A stretch of DNA of 64,000 bases, taken from positions 186,001 through 250,000 of the forward strand of contig NZ_FXAT01000003.1 in NCBI RefSeq assembly GCF_900177725.1. Direction: 5' to 3'. Within the stretch, counting starts at the first letter, position 1, and every line of letters begins with the position of its first letter. The DNA comes from Paraburkholderia susongensis. Lineage in GTDB: Bacteria; Pseudomonadota; Gammaproteobacteria; Burkholderiales; Burkholderiaceae. Under the pieces are notes generated by a model that saw only the letters and a list, made by a program, of their open reading frames with translations, did no database searches and was not told where the DNA came from. A program made the position numbers and the translations under genes. This document shows, in pieces, positions 16,238-23,808 of this stretch.

Positions 16238-16327
16238 CATCCGTGCGACATTCGTGAACGAGCAGTTGAACTGAACGCAGGAACGCCGCGCCACGCGGCA
16301 ACAACCATCTTGCATGAGACCGGACCA

Positions 16328-16407
16328 GGCGCTAAAGCGCCGACGCCGATCGACCGCGATAAACGCATGGGATCGGAGTAAGTGCTAAAGCACTAACTCC
16401 GATCGAC
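16328..16407. repeat. Two copies of a palindromic dispersed repeat
   Basis: The second copy (16371-16404) is a near-perfect inverted repeat: GATCGGAGTAAGTGCT pairs with AGCACTAACTCCGATC except for one A-A position. A shorter relative with GGCGCTAAAGCGCC and CCGATCGAC lies at 16328-16354. A third relative is at 55096-55132 ahead of antA. In both places the repeat ends just before the Shine-Dalgarno of a gene. Confidence 0.7.
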
Positions 16408-16419
16408 AGGAGACAGATC

Positions 16420-17346
16420 ATGGCCTTACCGAAGCAGGTGAAAATCGTAGAAGTCGGTCCGCGCGACGGGCTGCAGAACGAAAAGGAATTCGTGCCCACC
16501 GCGACCAAGATCGAGCTCATCAACCGCTTGTCGGCGGCCGGCTTCCGCAACGTCGAGGCGGCGTCGTTCGTGTCGCCGAAATGGGTGCCGCAGATGGCCG
16601 ACGGCGCCGAGGTGATGGCCGCCATCGAGCGCCGTCCCGGCACGATCTACTCGGTGCTCACGCCGAACCTGCGCGGCTTCGAAGGCGCGCTCGCCGCACG
16701 TGCCGACGAGATCGTGATTTTCGGCGCGGCGAGCGAAGCGTTTTCGCAGAAGAACATCAATTGCAGCATCGCGGAAAGCATCGAGCGCTTCGCGCCGGTA
16801 GCCGCGGCCGCGAAGGAACATGGCCTGCGCATTCGCGGCAGCGTGTCGTGCGCGCTCGGCTGTCCGTACCAGGGCGAAGTGCCGGTGGCGTCGGTGGTCG
16901 ACGTGGTCAAGCGCTTCGCGGCGCTCGGCTGCGACGAGATCGATATCGCCGATACCATCGGCGTCGGCACGGCGCAGCGCACTCGCGCAGTGTTCCAGGC
17001 GGTGACCGAAGTCTTTCCGCGCGAGCATCTGTCGGGGCACTTTCACGACACGTATGGCCAGGCGCTCGCGAACATTTACGCGGCGCTGCTCGAAGGTATC
17101 GAGATTTTCCATGCGTCGGTCGCGGGGCTCGGCGGCTGTCCGTATGCGAAGGGCGCGACCGGCAATGTCGCGACCGAAGACGTGCTGTACCTGATGAACG
17201 GCCTCGGCATCGAGACCGGCATCGACCTCGCGCAGGTGGTCGCCATCGGCGACTTCATTTCGACTGCGATCGGCCGGCCCAACGTGTCGCGCGCCGGCAA
17301 GGCTCTGCTCGCGAAGGCGCGCAGCGAAGCGAACACCTGCGTGTAA
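16420..17346 (+). CDS. Hydroxymethylglutaryl-CoA lyase
   Basis: A 308-residue HMG-CoA lyase that cleaves 3-hydroxy-3-methylglutaryl-CoA to acetyl-CoA and acetoacetate, the last step of leucine breakdown. It opens with VEVGPRDGLQNE, carrying the metal Asp and the catalytic Arg. HFHDTYGQALAN holds metal-binding His residues. The signature GLGGCPYAKGATGNVATED contains the active-site Cys. AGGAGA precedes the ATG at 16420, immediately after the palindromic repeat. No other leucine-degradation genes are adjacent. Confidence 0.9.
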   Translation: MALPKQVKIVEVGPRDGLQNEKEFVPTATKIELINRLSAAGFRNVEAASFVSPKWVPQMADGAEVMAAIERRPGTIYSVLTPNLRGFEGALAARADEIVIFGAASEAFSQKNINCSIAESIERFAPVAAAAKEHGLRIRGSVSCALGCPYQGEVPVASVVDVVKRFAALGCDEIDIADTIGVGTAQRTRAVFQAVTEVFPREHLSGHFHDTYGQALANIYAALLEGIEIFHASVAGLGGCPYAKGATGNVATEDVLYLMNGLGIETGIDLAQVVAIGDFISTAIGRPNVSRAGKALLAKARSEANTCV

Positions 17347-17393
17347 CTGCGCGCTCCACTCACATCGTCACATTTCAATCAGGATCCCCAACG

Positions 17394-17915
17394 ATGACCG
17401 ACCTCGCGTCTTCCGAATCCGACGATCTCGCCGCGCTGCCCGACGCGGCACGCCGCGTCGCGCTACTGCTGCGCGAACGCGGTCACGCGGGCCGAATCGT
17501 GATGCTGCCGGAAACCGGCAAGACTTCCGCCGAAGCAGCCGCCGGACTCGGCTGCTCGGTCGCGCAGATCGCCAAGTCGATCCTGTTTCGCCGTCGCGAA
17601 GACGATGCGCCCATACTCGTGATCGCGAGCGGCGCGAATCGCGTCGATGAAAAGAAGGTTGCCGCGCAGGTCGGCGAAGTCGGCCGCGCGGACGCGAAGT
17701 TCGTCCGCGAAAAAACCGGCTATGCGATCGGCGGTGTCTGCCCGGTCGGTCACGCCACCGAGCCGGTCACGCTGATCGACGCCGATCTGCTCGCGCTCGA
17801 CAGCCTGTGGGCCGCTGCCGGTCATCCGCATGCGGTGTTCAATCTGACCGCGCAGGAATTGATCGCACTGACGGGCGCGCCGGTCGCCGACGTCGCGCTG
17901 CGCGAGACGGCCTGA
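17394..17915 (+). CDS. YbaK/EbsC-family aminoacyl-tRNA deacylase
   Basis: A 173-residue YbaK/ProRS INS-like editing domain that would hydrolyse mischarged aminoacyl-tRNA. Family marks are the [23 protein letters not shown] helix-strand, [16 protein letters not shown] with the functional Lys, and the [12 protein letters not shown] loop. The ATG at 17394 was chosen over a long upstream extension that runs in a shadow frame through HMG-CoA lyase. It is followed five bases later by a DUF1289 gene, and the four genes 17394-19586 are tightly packed. Confidence 0.85.
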   Translation: MTDLASSESDDLAALPDAARRVALLLRERGHAGRIVMLPETGKTSAEAAAGLGCSVAQIAKSILFRRREDDAPILVIASGANRVDEKKVAAQVGEVGRADAKFVREKTGYAIGGVCPVGHATEPVTLIDADLLALDSLWAAAGHPHAVFNLTAQELIALTGAPVADVALRETA

Positions 17916-17920
17916 ACACG

Positions 17921-18199
17921 ATGGCGATGACGGGCGGCAAGGACGACGAGGGCAAGGACCGGGGCGAGGACGAGGACGACGACCGCGGCGGCGCCTCGGT
18001 GCCGTCGCCGTGCATCAACGTGTGCCGGATGGATGCGTCGACGGGCTGGTGCGAAGGATGTCTGCGCACGATCGACGAAATCGCGGGCTGGTCGATGTTC
18101 GACGACGATGCGAAGCGCGCCGTGTGGGACGCGATCGAAGCGCGTCACGTGGAGTTCATCGCGAAACATACCAACAAGCCCACGAAGGAGCTGCAATGA
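17921..18199 (+). CDS. DUF1289 domain protein
   Basis: A 92-residue protein with an acidic, low-complexity N-terminus ([14 protein letters not shown]) followed by the DUF1289 core [29 protein letters not shown]. The four Cys probably bind metal. The function of the family is unknown. It overlaps the next gene by four bases (ATGA) and follows the YbaK-like gene by five bases. Confidence 0.82.
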   Translation: MAMTGGKDDEGKDRGEDEDDDRGGASVPSPCINVCRMDASTGWCEGCLRTIDEIAGWSMFDDDAKRAVWDAIEARHVEFIAKHTNKPTKELQ

Positions 18200-18672
18200 A
18201 AGCCGCGCCGCGTGTCGTCACGCTCGGCGAGACGTTCAGCTCGACAGTCTCGTTGTCGACGGATTCTGTCAAATCGTTCGCGACGCTCGTCAACGATCTG
18301 AACCCGCTGCATCACGATGAAGCCTATGCGGAGCAAAGCCGCTTCGGTGGTCTGATCGCATCGGGCACGCAGCCCACCGCGTATTTCATGGCGCTGCTCG
18401 CCACGCATTTCTCGACCTACGCGCAGCCGCTCGGCCTCGAGTTCGATATCAAGCTGAAGAAAGCGGTGCATGCGCACGACACACTCACGATCCAGTGGCG
18501 CGTGCGCGACGCTTACTGGAAGCCGAGCCTGAACGGCGATCTGACGCATCTCGAAGGCTCGGTCGTCAATCAGCACGGCGAGTTGATGCTGACCGGCGCC
18601 TCGACCATTCTGGTCATGCCGAAACCCTCTGCATCCGCCGCGCCTGCGGATGCGGCGCCCTCGCAGCCATGA
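18196..18672 (+). CDS. MaoC-like (R)-enoyl-CoA hydratase
   Basis: A 158-residue hot-dog-fold MaoC dehydratase. The hydratase-2 motif appears as [25 protein letters not shown], with the Asp and His of the active site. It would hydrate short enoyl-CoAs, but the substrate cannot be fixed from sequence. AAGGAG precedes the ATG at 18196. It overlaps both neighbours by four bases. The tail ([14 protein letters not shown]) is low complexity. Confidence 0.82.
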   Translation: MKAAPRVVTLGETFSSTVSLSTDSVKSFATLVNDLNPLHHDEAYAEQSRFGGLIASGTQPTAYFMALLATHFSTYAQPLGLEFDIKLKKAVHAHDTLTIQWRVRDAYWKPSLNGDLTHLEGSVVNQHGELMLTGASTILVMPKPSASAAPADAAPSQP

Positions 18673-19586
18673 TCGCGCTGCCCGCATCGATTCAGGTGTT
18701 CGAGCGCGGCTGGCTGTCGTCGAACAACGTGCTGCTCGTCGACGACGCCAGCGCCGCGCTCGTCGATACCGGCTATGCGACGCATGCGCCGCAGACCGTC
18801 GCACTGGTGCGCAACGCGCTGAAGGCACGGCCGCTCGATCTGATCGTCAACACGCATCTGCATTCGGATCACTGCGGCGGCAACGCGCTGTTGCAGGCGA
18901 CGTGGCCGTGCCGCACGCTGATCCCCGCGCCGGAAGAAAGCGCGATACGCGATTGGGACGAAGCGCGCCTGAGCTTTCGCGCAACCGGCCAGACCTGCGA
19001 GCGCTTCGGCTTCAGCGGTACGATCGCGCCCGGCGCACAGTTGCAACTCGGCGCGCTCGACTGGCAGGTGCTCGGCGCGCCCGGCCACGATCCGCATTCG
19101 CTGATGCTGTATTGCGCCGACGAACGCATTCTCATCAGTGCGGACGCGCTGTGGGAAAACGGCTTCGGCGTGATCTTTCCGGAACTCGAAGGCGAAAGCG
19201 GATTCGCCGAGCAGCAGGCGGTGCTCGACACGATTGCCACGCTCGACGTGCGCGTCGTCATTCCGGGGCATGGCGCGCCGTTCACGAACCTCGAACAGGC
19301 GCTCGAACGTGCGTTTTCGCGCGTCGCGTGGCTGCGCGCCGATCCCGCACGAAATGCACGCAATGCGCTGAAGGTGCTGATCGTGTTCAAGCTGCTCGAC
19401 GTGCGCGAGATGAGCTTCGACACGCTGCTGCGCATGGTCGGCGACGCGGCCGTGATGCGCGCCGCCGCCTCGATGCTGAAGCCGCGTGGCGAATGGCCTG
19501 CGCTGCTGAAGGGGATGCTCGGGGAACTCGCGGCGAACAACGGGCCGCTCGCCGTGGACGGCGCGCGCATTGTCGCGCGGCGTTGA
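18669..19586 (+). CDS. Metallo-beta-lactamase-fold hydrolase
   Basis: A 305-residue MBL-fold hydrolase. The zinc motif HxHxDH appears as NTHLHSDHCGGN. Later ligands are APGHDPHS, ISADALWEN and PGHGAPF. It belongs to the glyoxalase II-like branch, and its C-terminal extension of about 70 residues fits a helical cap. The natural substrate is unknown. The ATG overlaps the MaoC stop by four bases, so the set YbaK-DUF1289-MaoC-MBL is one operon. Confidence 0.85.
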   Translation: MIALPASIQVFERGWLSSNNVLLVDDASAALVDTGYATHAPQTVALVRNALKARPLDLIVNTHLHSDHCGGNALLQATWPCRTLIPAPEESAIRDWDEARLSFRATGQTCERFGFSGTIAPGAQLQLGALDWQVLGAPGHDPHSLMLYCADERILISADALWENGFGVIFPELEGESGFAEQQAVLDTIATLDVRVVIPGHGAPFTNLEQALERAFSRVAWLRADPARNARNALKVLIVFKLLDVREMSFDTLLRMVGDAAVMRAAASMLKPRGEWPALLKGMLGELAANNGPLAVDGARIVARR

Positions 19587-19655
19587 GGCTGGCTGGCGTG
19601 GGCGCTGATGCGCCGGTACGCAAACCGCCTGCACAAAGCCCGCAAAACCGTCCCC

Positions 19656-19688
19656 ACAAAAAGAAAGCCGCTCGACAAAGCGAGCGGC
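19656..19688 (-). terminator. Intrinsic terminator for the EamA gene
   Basis: On the minus strand, GCCGCTCG, a six-base loop and CGAGCGGC are followed by TTTCTTTTT. It lies about 250 bases past the EamA stop in the convergent gap 19587-19936, where no gene was seen. Confidence 0.7.
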
Positions 19689-19936
19689 GGAACTTCCGTT
19701 GGACGTGATCAGCGTCGACCTGAATGATACGCGTGCGGGTTTTTGCAACGCATCGGTGATTTCCCTACAGAAATTTGACGCTGCGTTTTAAAGCCGTATA
19801 CATAGTGGGTTGTAAAGCCGTTGCAAGCATTTGAATACAAGCGATTGGTCCGCTCATATGAACAATGACACGCACGTTACTCCGGAATCCATAACATTTG
19901 CGTCCACGGAGCGGCGATCATCAGGCAGCCGGATCG

Positions 19937-20872
19937 TCACGTCGACGACAAGCGCTTCTGCGGCACGATCCGCCAGCCGAGATTGACACCCGCCGCCGCG
20001 ATCAGAATCAGCGCGGCGCCGAGCACCTGAATCCACGCGAGCGTCTGGCCGAACGCCAGCCGGTCGACGATGATCGCCACCACCGGATAGATGAACGACA
20101 GCGCGCCCGTCATCGACGTCGGCAGCTTCTGGATCGCACCATACAGCAGCACGTACATGAGCCCTGTGTGCACGACACCGAGCACGACCAGTTCGAGCCA
20201 CTGCGCGCCGCTTGCCGGTAGCGCATCGAAGCGCACGAACGGCGCGAGCAGCAGCACGCCGAGCGACACCTGAAGCAGCGCGATCAGATGCGGCGGCGTC
20301 CCCTTCAGGCGCTTCGTGATGATCGACGACACCGCGTACATCGCCGCCGCGCCCACCGCATACGCGACGCCGACCAGGTACTGCCCCGGCACGGCAAGCA
20401 CTGCCGGCTCGACTTTCACGACGAACACGAGGCCGATGAACGCGACCACCAGCCACGCGATCGTCGATGCGCTGATGCGCTCGCGAAACACGAGCGCACC
20501 GAGCGCGACCAGCATGAACGGCTGCGTGTTGTAGACGGCCGTTGCCATCGAGATCGACGCGCGCGAATACGCGGCGAATAGCAGCACCCAGTTGACGACG
20601 ATTGCGACGCCGCCGAGCAGCGCGAGGCCGAGCATCTTCCACGAGAAAAGCTCGCGCCTGAAAAAGCCGAGCACCGCGCAGACGAGCGCGAGCGTCGCGC
20701 CGCCGAAGATGCAGCGGAAAAACACCACGTTAAAAGGGCTTTGCTGCGACGACACCACGAGCCAGCCGATCGTGCCGGACATCAGCATCGCCATGCTCAT
20801 CTCCGCCGCGCCGCGGCGCAGATCGCCCGAAGCCCTGCTCGAAGTCCTGTCTGAAACCTTGTCTGAAGCCAT
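19937..20872 (-). CDS. EamA/DMT-family exporter
   Basis: A ten-TM drug/metabolite transporter made of two EamA halves. Typical segments are FFRCIFGGATLALVC, ASISMATAVYNTQPFMLVALGALVFRERIS at the end of the first half, and SMTGALSFIYPVVAIIVDRLAFGQTL at the end of the second. The start ATG at 20872 (MASDKV) was preferred. ATG 20899 and TTG 20917 are possible and would add up to 15 residues. It is divergent from the Lrp-type regulator across a short gap. Lrp proteins often control such amino-acid exporters, so that pairing is the likely regulation. Confidence 0.82.
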   Translation of the reverse strand: MASDKVSDRTSSRASGDLRRGAAEMSMAMLMSGTIGWLVVSSQQSPFNVVFFRCIFGGATLALVCAVLGFFRRELFSWKMLGLALLGGVAIVVNWVLLFAAYSRASISMATAVYNTQPFMLVALGALVFRERISASTIAWLVVAFIGLVFVVKVEPAVLAVPGQYLVGVAYAVGAAAMYAVSSIITKRLKGTPPHLIALLQVSLGVLLLAPFVRFDALPASGAQWLELVVLGVVHTGLMYVLLYGAIQKLPTSMTGALSFIYPVVAIIVDRLAFGQTLAWIQVLGAALILIAAAGVNLGWRIVPQKRLSST

Positions 20873-20985
20873 GATTCGATCCCGGATCGATACCTGCATG
20901 ACAGGCAGTGTAATCAATCCGTTTGCACGAATACATGGTTAAACTTAAGCGTTGCTGCGATTCAACCTCATAATCGAAGGTCATC

Positions 20986-21456
20986 ATGAGCAAACGCCTT
21001 GCCTCGGCCGGACCCGTCCCTCTCGACGAAACCGACCGCGCGCTGCTCGCCGCACTCGCGCAGGACGCGCGCCAGCCGGTCAGCGAACTCGCGCGCGAGG
21101 TCGGACTATCGGCGCCGAGCACCGCCGAACGCGTGCGGCGGCTCGAAGCGCAGGGGGTGATCGAGCGCTTCACGGTGCAGATCGATCCGCGCGCGCTCGG
21201 CTTCACGCTGCAGGCAATCGTGCGCGTGAAGCCGCTGCCGGGTCAGTTGCATCTGGTGGAGGACGTGATCCGCCGCATTCCGGAATTCGTCGAATGCGAC
21301 AAGGTGACCGGCGACGATTGCTTCATCTGCCGCCTGTACCTGCATTCGATCGATCAGCTCGACGAGATCCTGTCGAAAGTCACCGAGCGCGCGGAGACCA
21401 GCACCGCGATCGTCAAGTCGACGCCGGTCGCGCGCCGCCTGCCGCCGCTCGGTTGA
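20986..21456 (+). CDS. Lrp/AsnC-family regulator
   Basis: A 156-residue Lrp-type regulator. The N-terminal winged helix (DETDRALLAALAQDARQPVSELAREVGLSAPSTAERVRRLE) is followed by a RAM ligand domain with the usual VRVKPLPGQ and ECDKVTGDDCFICRLYL strands. The Shine-Dalgarno GAAGG precedes the ATG at 20986. It is divergent from the EamA exporter, which it probably controls in response to an amino acid (inference). Confidence 0.9.
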   Translation: MSKRLASAGPVPLDETDRALLAALAQDARQPVSELAREVGLSAPSTAERVRRLEAQGVIERFTVQIDPRALGFTLQAIVRVKPLPGQLHLVEDVIRRIPEFVECDKVTGDDCFICRLYLHSIDQLDEILSKVTERAETSTAIVKSTPVARRLPPLG

Positions 21457-21524
21457 GAAAAGTCGCTTGAAGCATGAATACAACCGGAGCAAAGCGCCCA
21501 GCCGAAGTGCCTCGCTGAAGCACG

Positions 21525-22415
21525 CTATTGCTCGACCGCCTCGAAGAACGACAGCATTTCGGCAACCAGTTCGTCCGGCGCTTCCTCAGGCAGATAGTGC
21601 CCACAGGACAGCGCGCGGCCGCTCACGTCGCGCGCGACATGACGCCATTCGGCGAGCGCATCGAAACATTTCTCGATCACGCCCTTGTCGCCCCACAGCA
21701 CGCGCAGCGGACAGCCGATCTTCTCGCCGCGCTCGATATCGGCGCGATCGTGTTCGAGGTCGATGCTCGCCGACGCACGGTAGTCCTCGCACATCGCATG
21801 CACCGCGCCCGGTTGCGCGAGCGCGGCGCGATAGGCGTCGAGCGCGGCAGGGTCGAACGGAGCCAGGCCCGCGTGGCGGCTACCCATCACCGAGTCGACA
21901 TACGCGGCCGGGTTCGCGCCGATCAGCGTCTCGGGCAGCGGCTCGGGCTGGATCAGGAAGAACCAGTGGAAATAGTGCGTCGCGAACGTGCGGTCGGTGG
22001 CCTCGTACATCGCGAGCGTCGGCGCGATGTCGAGCAGCATCAGACGCTCGACCGCGTCGGCGTGATCGAGCGCCATGCGGTGCGCGACGCGCGCGCCGCG
22101 ATCGTGCGCGCAGACGAGAAAGCGCTCGAAGCCGAAGTGGCGCATCACGGCGACCTGATCGGCGGCCATTGCGCGTTTGGAATACGGCTTATGCGCGGCA
22201 TCGCTCGGCGGCTTACCCGACGCGCCGTAGCCGCGCAGATCAGTCGCGATCACGGTGAAATGCCGCGCGAGCGGCGCGGCGCAACGTTCCCAGATCAGAT
22301 GCGACTGCGGATGGCCATGCAGCAGCAGCAGAGGCGGCCCCGCGCCACCTTTCACTCCGAAAATATCGACATCGCCCACGGCGACGCGAAAGGGCGTGAA
22401 ATTCTCGAAGGCCAT
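21525..22415 (-). CDS. Fluoroacetate dehalogenase-like alpha/beta hydrolase
   Basis: A 296-residue haloacetate dehalogenase-family enzyme. Compared from memory with the Burkholderia fluoroacetate dehalogenase, the key residues fall in matching places. The nucleophile is Asp105, and the carboxylate-binding Arg106 and Arg109 lie in HDRGAR. The second Asp is Asp129, and the general base is His273 in CGHYLPEE. The three residues that cradle the released fluoride are also present: His150 and Trp151 (FHWFF) and Tyr212 (EDYRAS). This supports C-F bond hydrolysis, though some relatives act on other haloacids or epoxides. The ATG at 22415 (MAFENF) fits the family start. The gene is not next to the fluoride riboswitches. 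Confidence 0.78.
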   Translation of the reverse strand: MAFENFTPFRVAVGDVDIFGVKGGAGPPLLLLHGHPQSHLIWERCAAPLARHFTVIATDLRGYGASGKPPSDAAHKPYSKRAMAADQVAVMRHFGFERFLVCAHDRGARVAHRMALDHADAVERLMLLDIAPTLAMYEATDRTFATHYFHWFFLIQPEPLPETLIGANPAAYVDSVMGSRHAGLAPFDPAALDAYRAALAQPGAVHAMCEDYRASASIDLEHDRADIERGEKIGCPLRVLWGDKGVIEKCFDALAEWRHVARDVSGRALSCGHYLPEEAPDELVAEMLSFFEAVEQ

Positions 22416-22474
22416 GTCGTCTCTTTGGTCGTTTAAGGGTCCGTGCATTGTAAAAGCCCGATATGTCCGCGTGA

Positions 22475-22490
22475 CGTGGGTTAACCCACG
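22475..22490. promoter_or_regulatory. Perfect 16-bp palindrome in a divergent promoter region
   Basis: CGTGGGTTAACCCACG is its own reverse complement. It lies 60 bases upstream of the dehalogenase-like start on the minus strand, in the gap shared with the nitronate monooxygenase gene, and is a likely operator for an unknown regulator. Confidence 0.45.
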
Positions 22491-22562
22491 CAAACATAGA
22501 ACCTGAACACTCCTTCCAACTGTTCCCGACGGAGCCGCCGCGCACAGGTCGTGGGCTTCGCA

Positions 22563-22581
22563 TATAATCGAACGATCGTTC
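22563..22581 (+). promoter_or_regulatory. -10 box overlapping a TetR-type operator
   Basis: TATAAT (22563-22568) is followed by the palindrome GAACGATCGTTC (22570-22581), a form typical of TetR/AcrR binding sites. A repressor bound here would block the promoter of the nitronate monooxygenase gene. No TetR gene lies in the window. Confidence 0.45.
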
Positions 22582-22711
22582 TTAAATTTTTTGGACGGCT
22601 TCGCTTCCGATGCGCTTGCGCATCGACACGCCGCAAGCCGTGTGCCGCTAAACTCATCAAACGCCGGATGCCCAACGCCGCACCGGTTGGCCCAATATGG
22701 AGACTCGCACC

Positions 22712-23671
22712 ATGGCATTGCCCGCCGTTCTGCAAAACCTCGCGCTGCCCGTCGTCGCATCGCCGATGTTCATCGTCAGCTATCCCGAACTCGTGCTGGC
22801 CCAGTGCAAGGCCGGCATCGTCGGTTCGTTCCCTGCCCTCAACGCGCGCCCGGCCGAGCTGCTCGACGAGTGGCTCACGCAGATCCAGGCACAGCTCGCC
22901 GAGCACAAGGCGGCCAATCCCGATGCGACCATCGGGCCGATCGCTGTCAACCAGATCGTCCATCATTCGAACGCACGGCTCGAGCACGACGTGCGCGTGT
23001 GCGTCGAGCACAAGGTGCCGATCTTCATCACAAGCCTGCGCGCGCCGGCGCGCGAGATCGTCGATGCGGTGCACAGCTACGGCGGCATCGTGCTGCACGA
23101 CGTGATCAATCTGCGCCATGCGCAGAAAGCGCTCGAAGCGGGCGTCGATGGGCTGATCCTGGTCGCCTCCGGCGCGGGCGGCCATGCGGGCACGACCTCG
23201 CCGTTCGCGCTGGTCGGCGAGGTGCGGCGCGTTTTCGACGGACCGATCGTGCTGTCCGGCGCCATCGCGAACGGCGGCTCGATTCTCGCCGCGCAGGCGA
23301 TGGGCGCGGACTTCGCGTACATGGGCACGCGCTTCATCGCGACCAGAGAGGCACACGCGGTCGACGACTACAAGCAGGCGATCGTCAACTCCACTGCGTC
23401 GGACATCATCTACACGAACCTGTTTACCGGCGTGCACGGCAATTACATCCGCGAGAGCATTCTGAACGCGGGGCTCGACCCGGACGCGCTGCCGGAATCG
23501 GACAAGAGCAAGATGAACTTCGGCGGCGACAAGGCGAAGGCGTGGAAAGACATCTGGGGCGCGGGCCAGGGCGTCGGGCTGATGGACGACGTGCCGAGCG
23601 TCGGAGAACTCGTGCAGCGGTTGAAGAAGGAATACGACGACGCGAAGGCGCGGCTCGGCATCGCGCGTTGA
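22712..23671 (+). CDS. Nitronate monooxygenase-type flavin oxidoreductase
   Basis: A 319-residue FMN enzyme of the 2-nitropropane dioxygenase/enoyl-reductase family with a TIM barrel. It begins LALPVVASPMFIVSYPELV. The phosphate-binding part is SGAGGHAGTTSPFALVGEVRR with AGGHAG, and SGAIANGGSILAAQAMGADFAYMGTRFIAT follows. These enzymes oxidise alkyl nitronates, but the in-vivo substrate is open. The ATG at 22712 was chosen because GGAG lies nine bases upstream inside the longer reading frame, which could also start at 22697. Confidence 0.85.
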   Translation: MALPAVLQNLALPVVASPMFIVSYPELVLAQCKAGIVGSFPALNARPAELLDEWLTQIQAQLAEHKAANPDATIGPIAVNQIVHHSNARLEHDVRVCVEHKVPIFITSLRAPAREIVDAVHSYGGIVLHDVINLRHAQKALEAGVDGLILVASGAGGHAGTTSPFALVGEVRRVFDGPIVLSGAIANGGSILAAQAMGADFAYMGTRFIATREAHAVDDYKQAIVNSTASDIIYTNLFTGVHGNYIRESILNAGLDPDALPESDKSKMNFGGDKAKAWKDIWGAGQGVGLMDDVPSVGELVQRLKKEYDDAKARLGIAR

Positions 23672-23683
23672 GGGGTGAAGGGA

Positions 23684-23718
23684 AGGCGCCCGCCTCCGGC
23701 GCTCTGCGTCGGGCGCCT
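23684..23718. terminator. Bidirectional hairpin between convergent genes
   Basis: AGGCGCCCG (23684-23692) pairs with CGGGCGCCT (23710-23718). It is placed between the stops of the nitronate monooxygenase and icmF. No clear T-run is present on either strand. Confidence 0.4.
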
Positions 23719-23808
23719 CATCCCTGTGTCCTGGCTCGCGCAAAACCCGAAGCGAAGCAGCAAGCCCGAAGAAGCGGCAAGCCCGCCGCTTAGCTGCGGG
23801 CCACTCGC

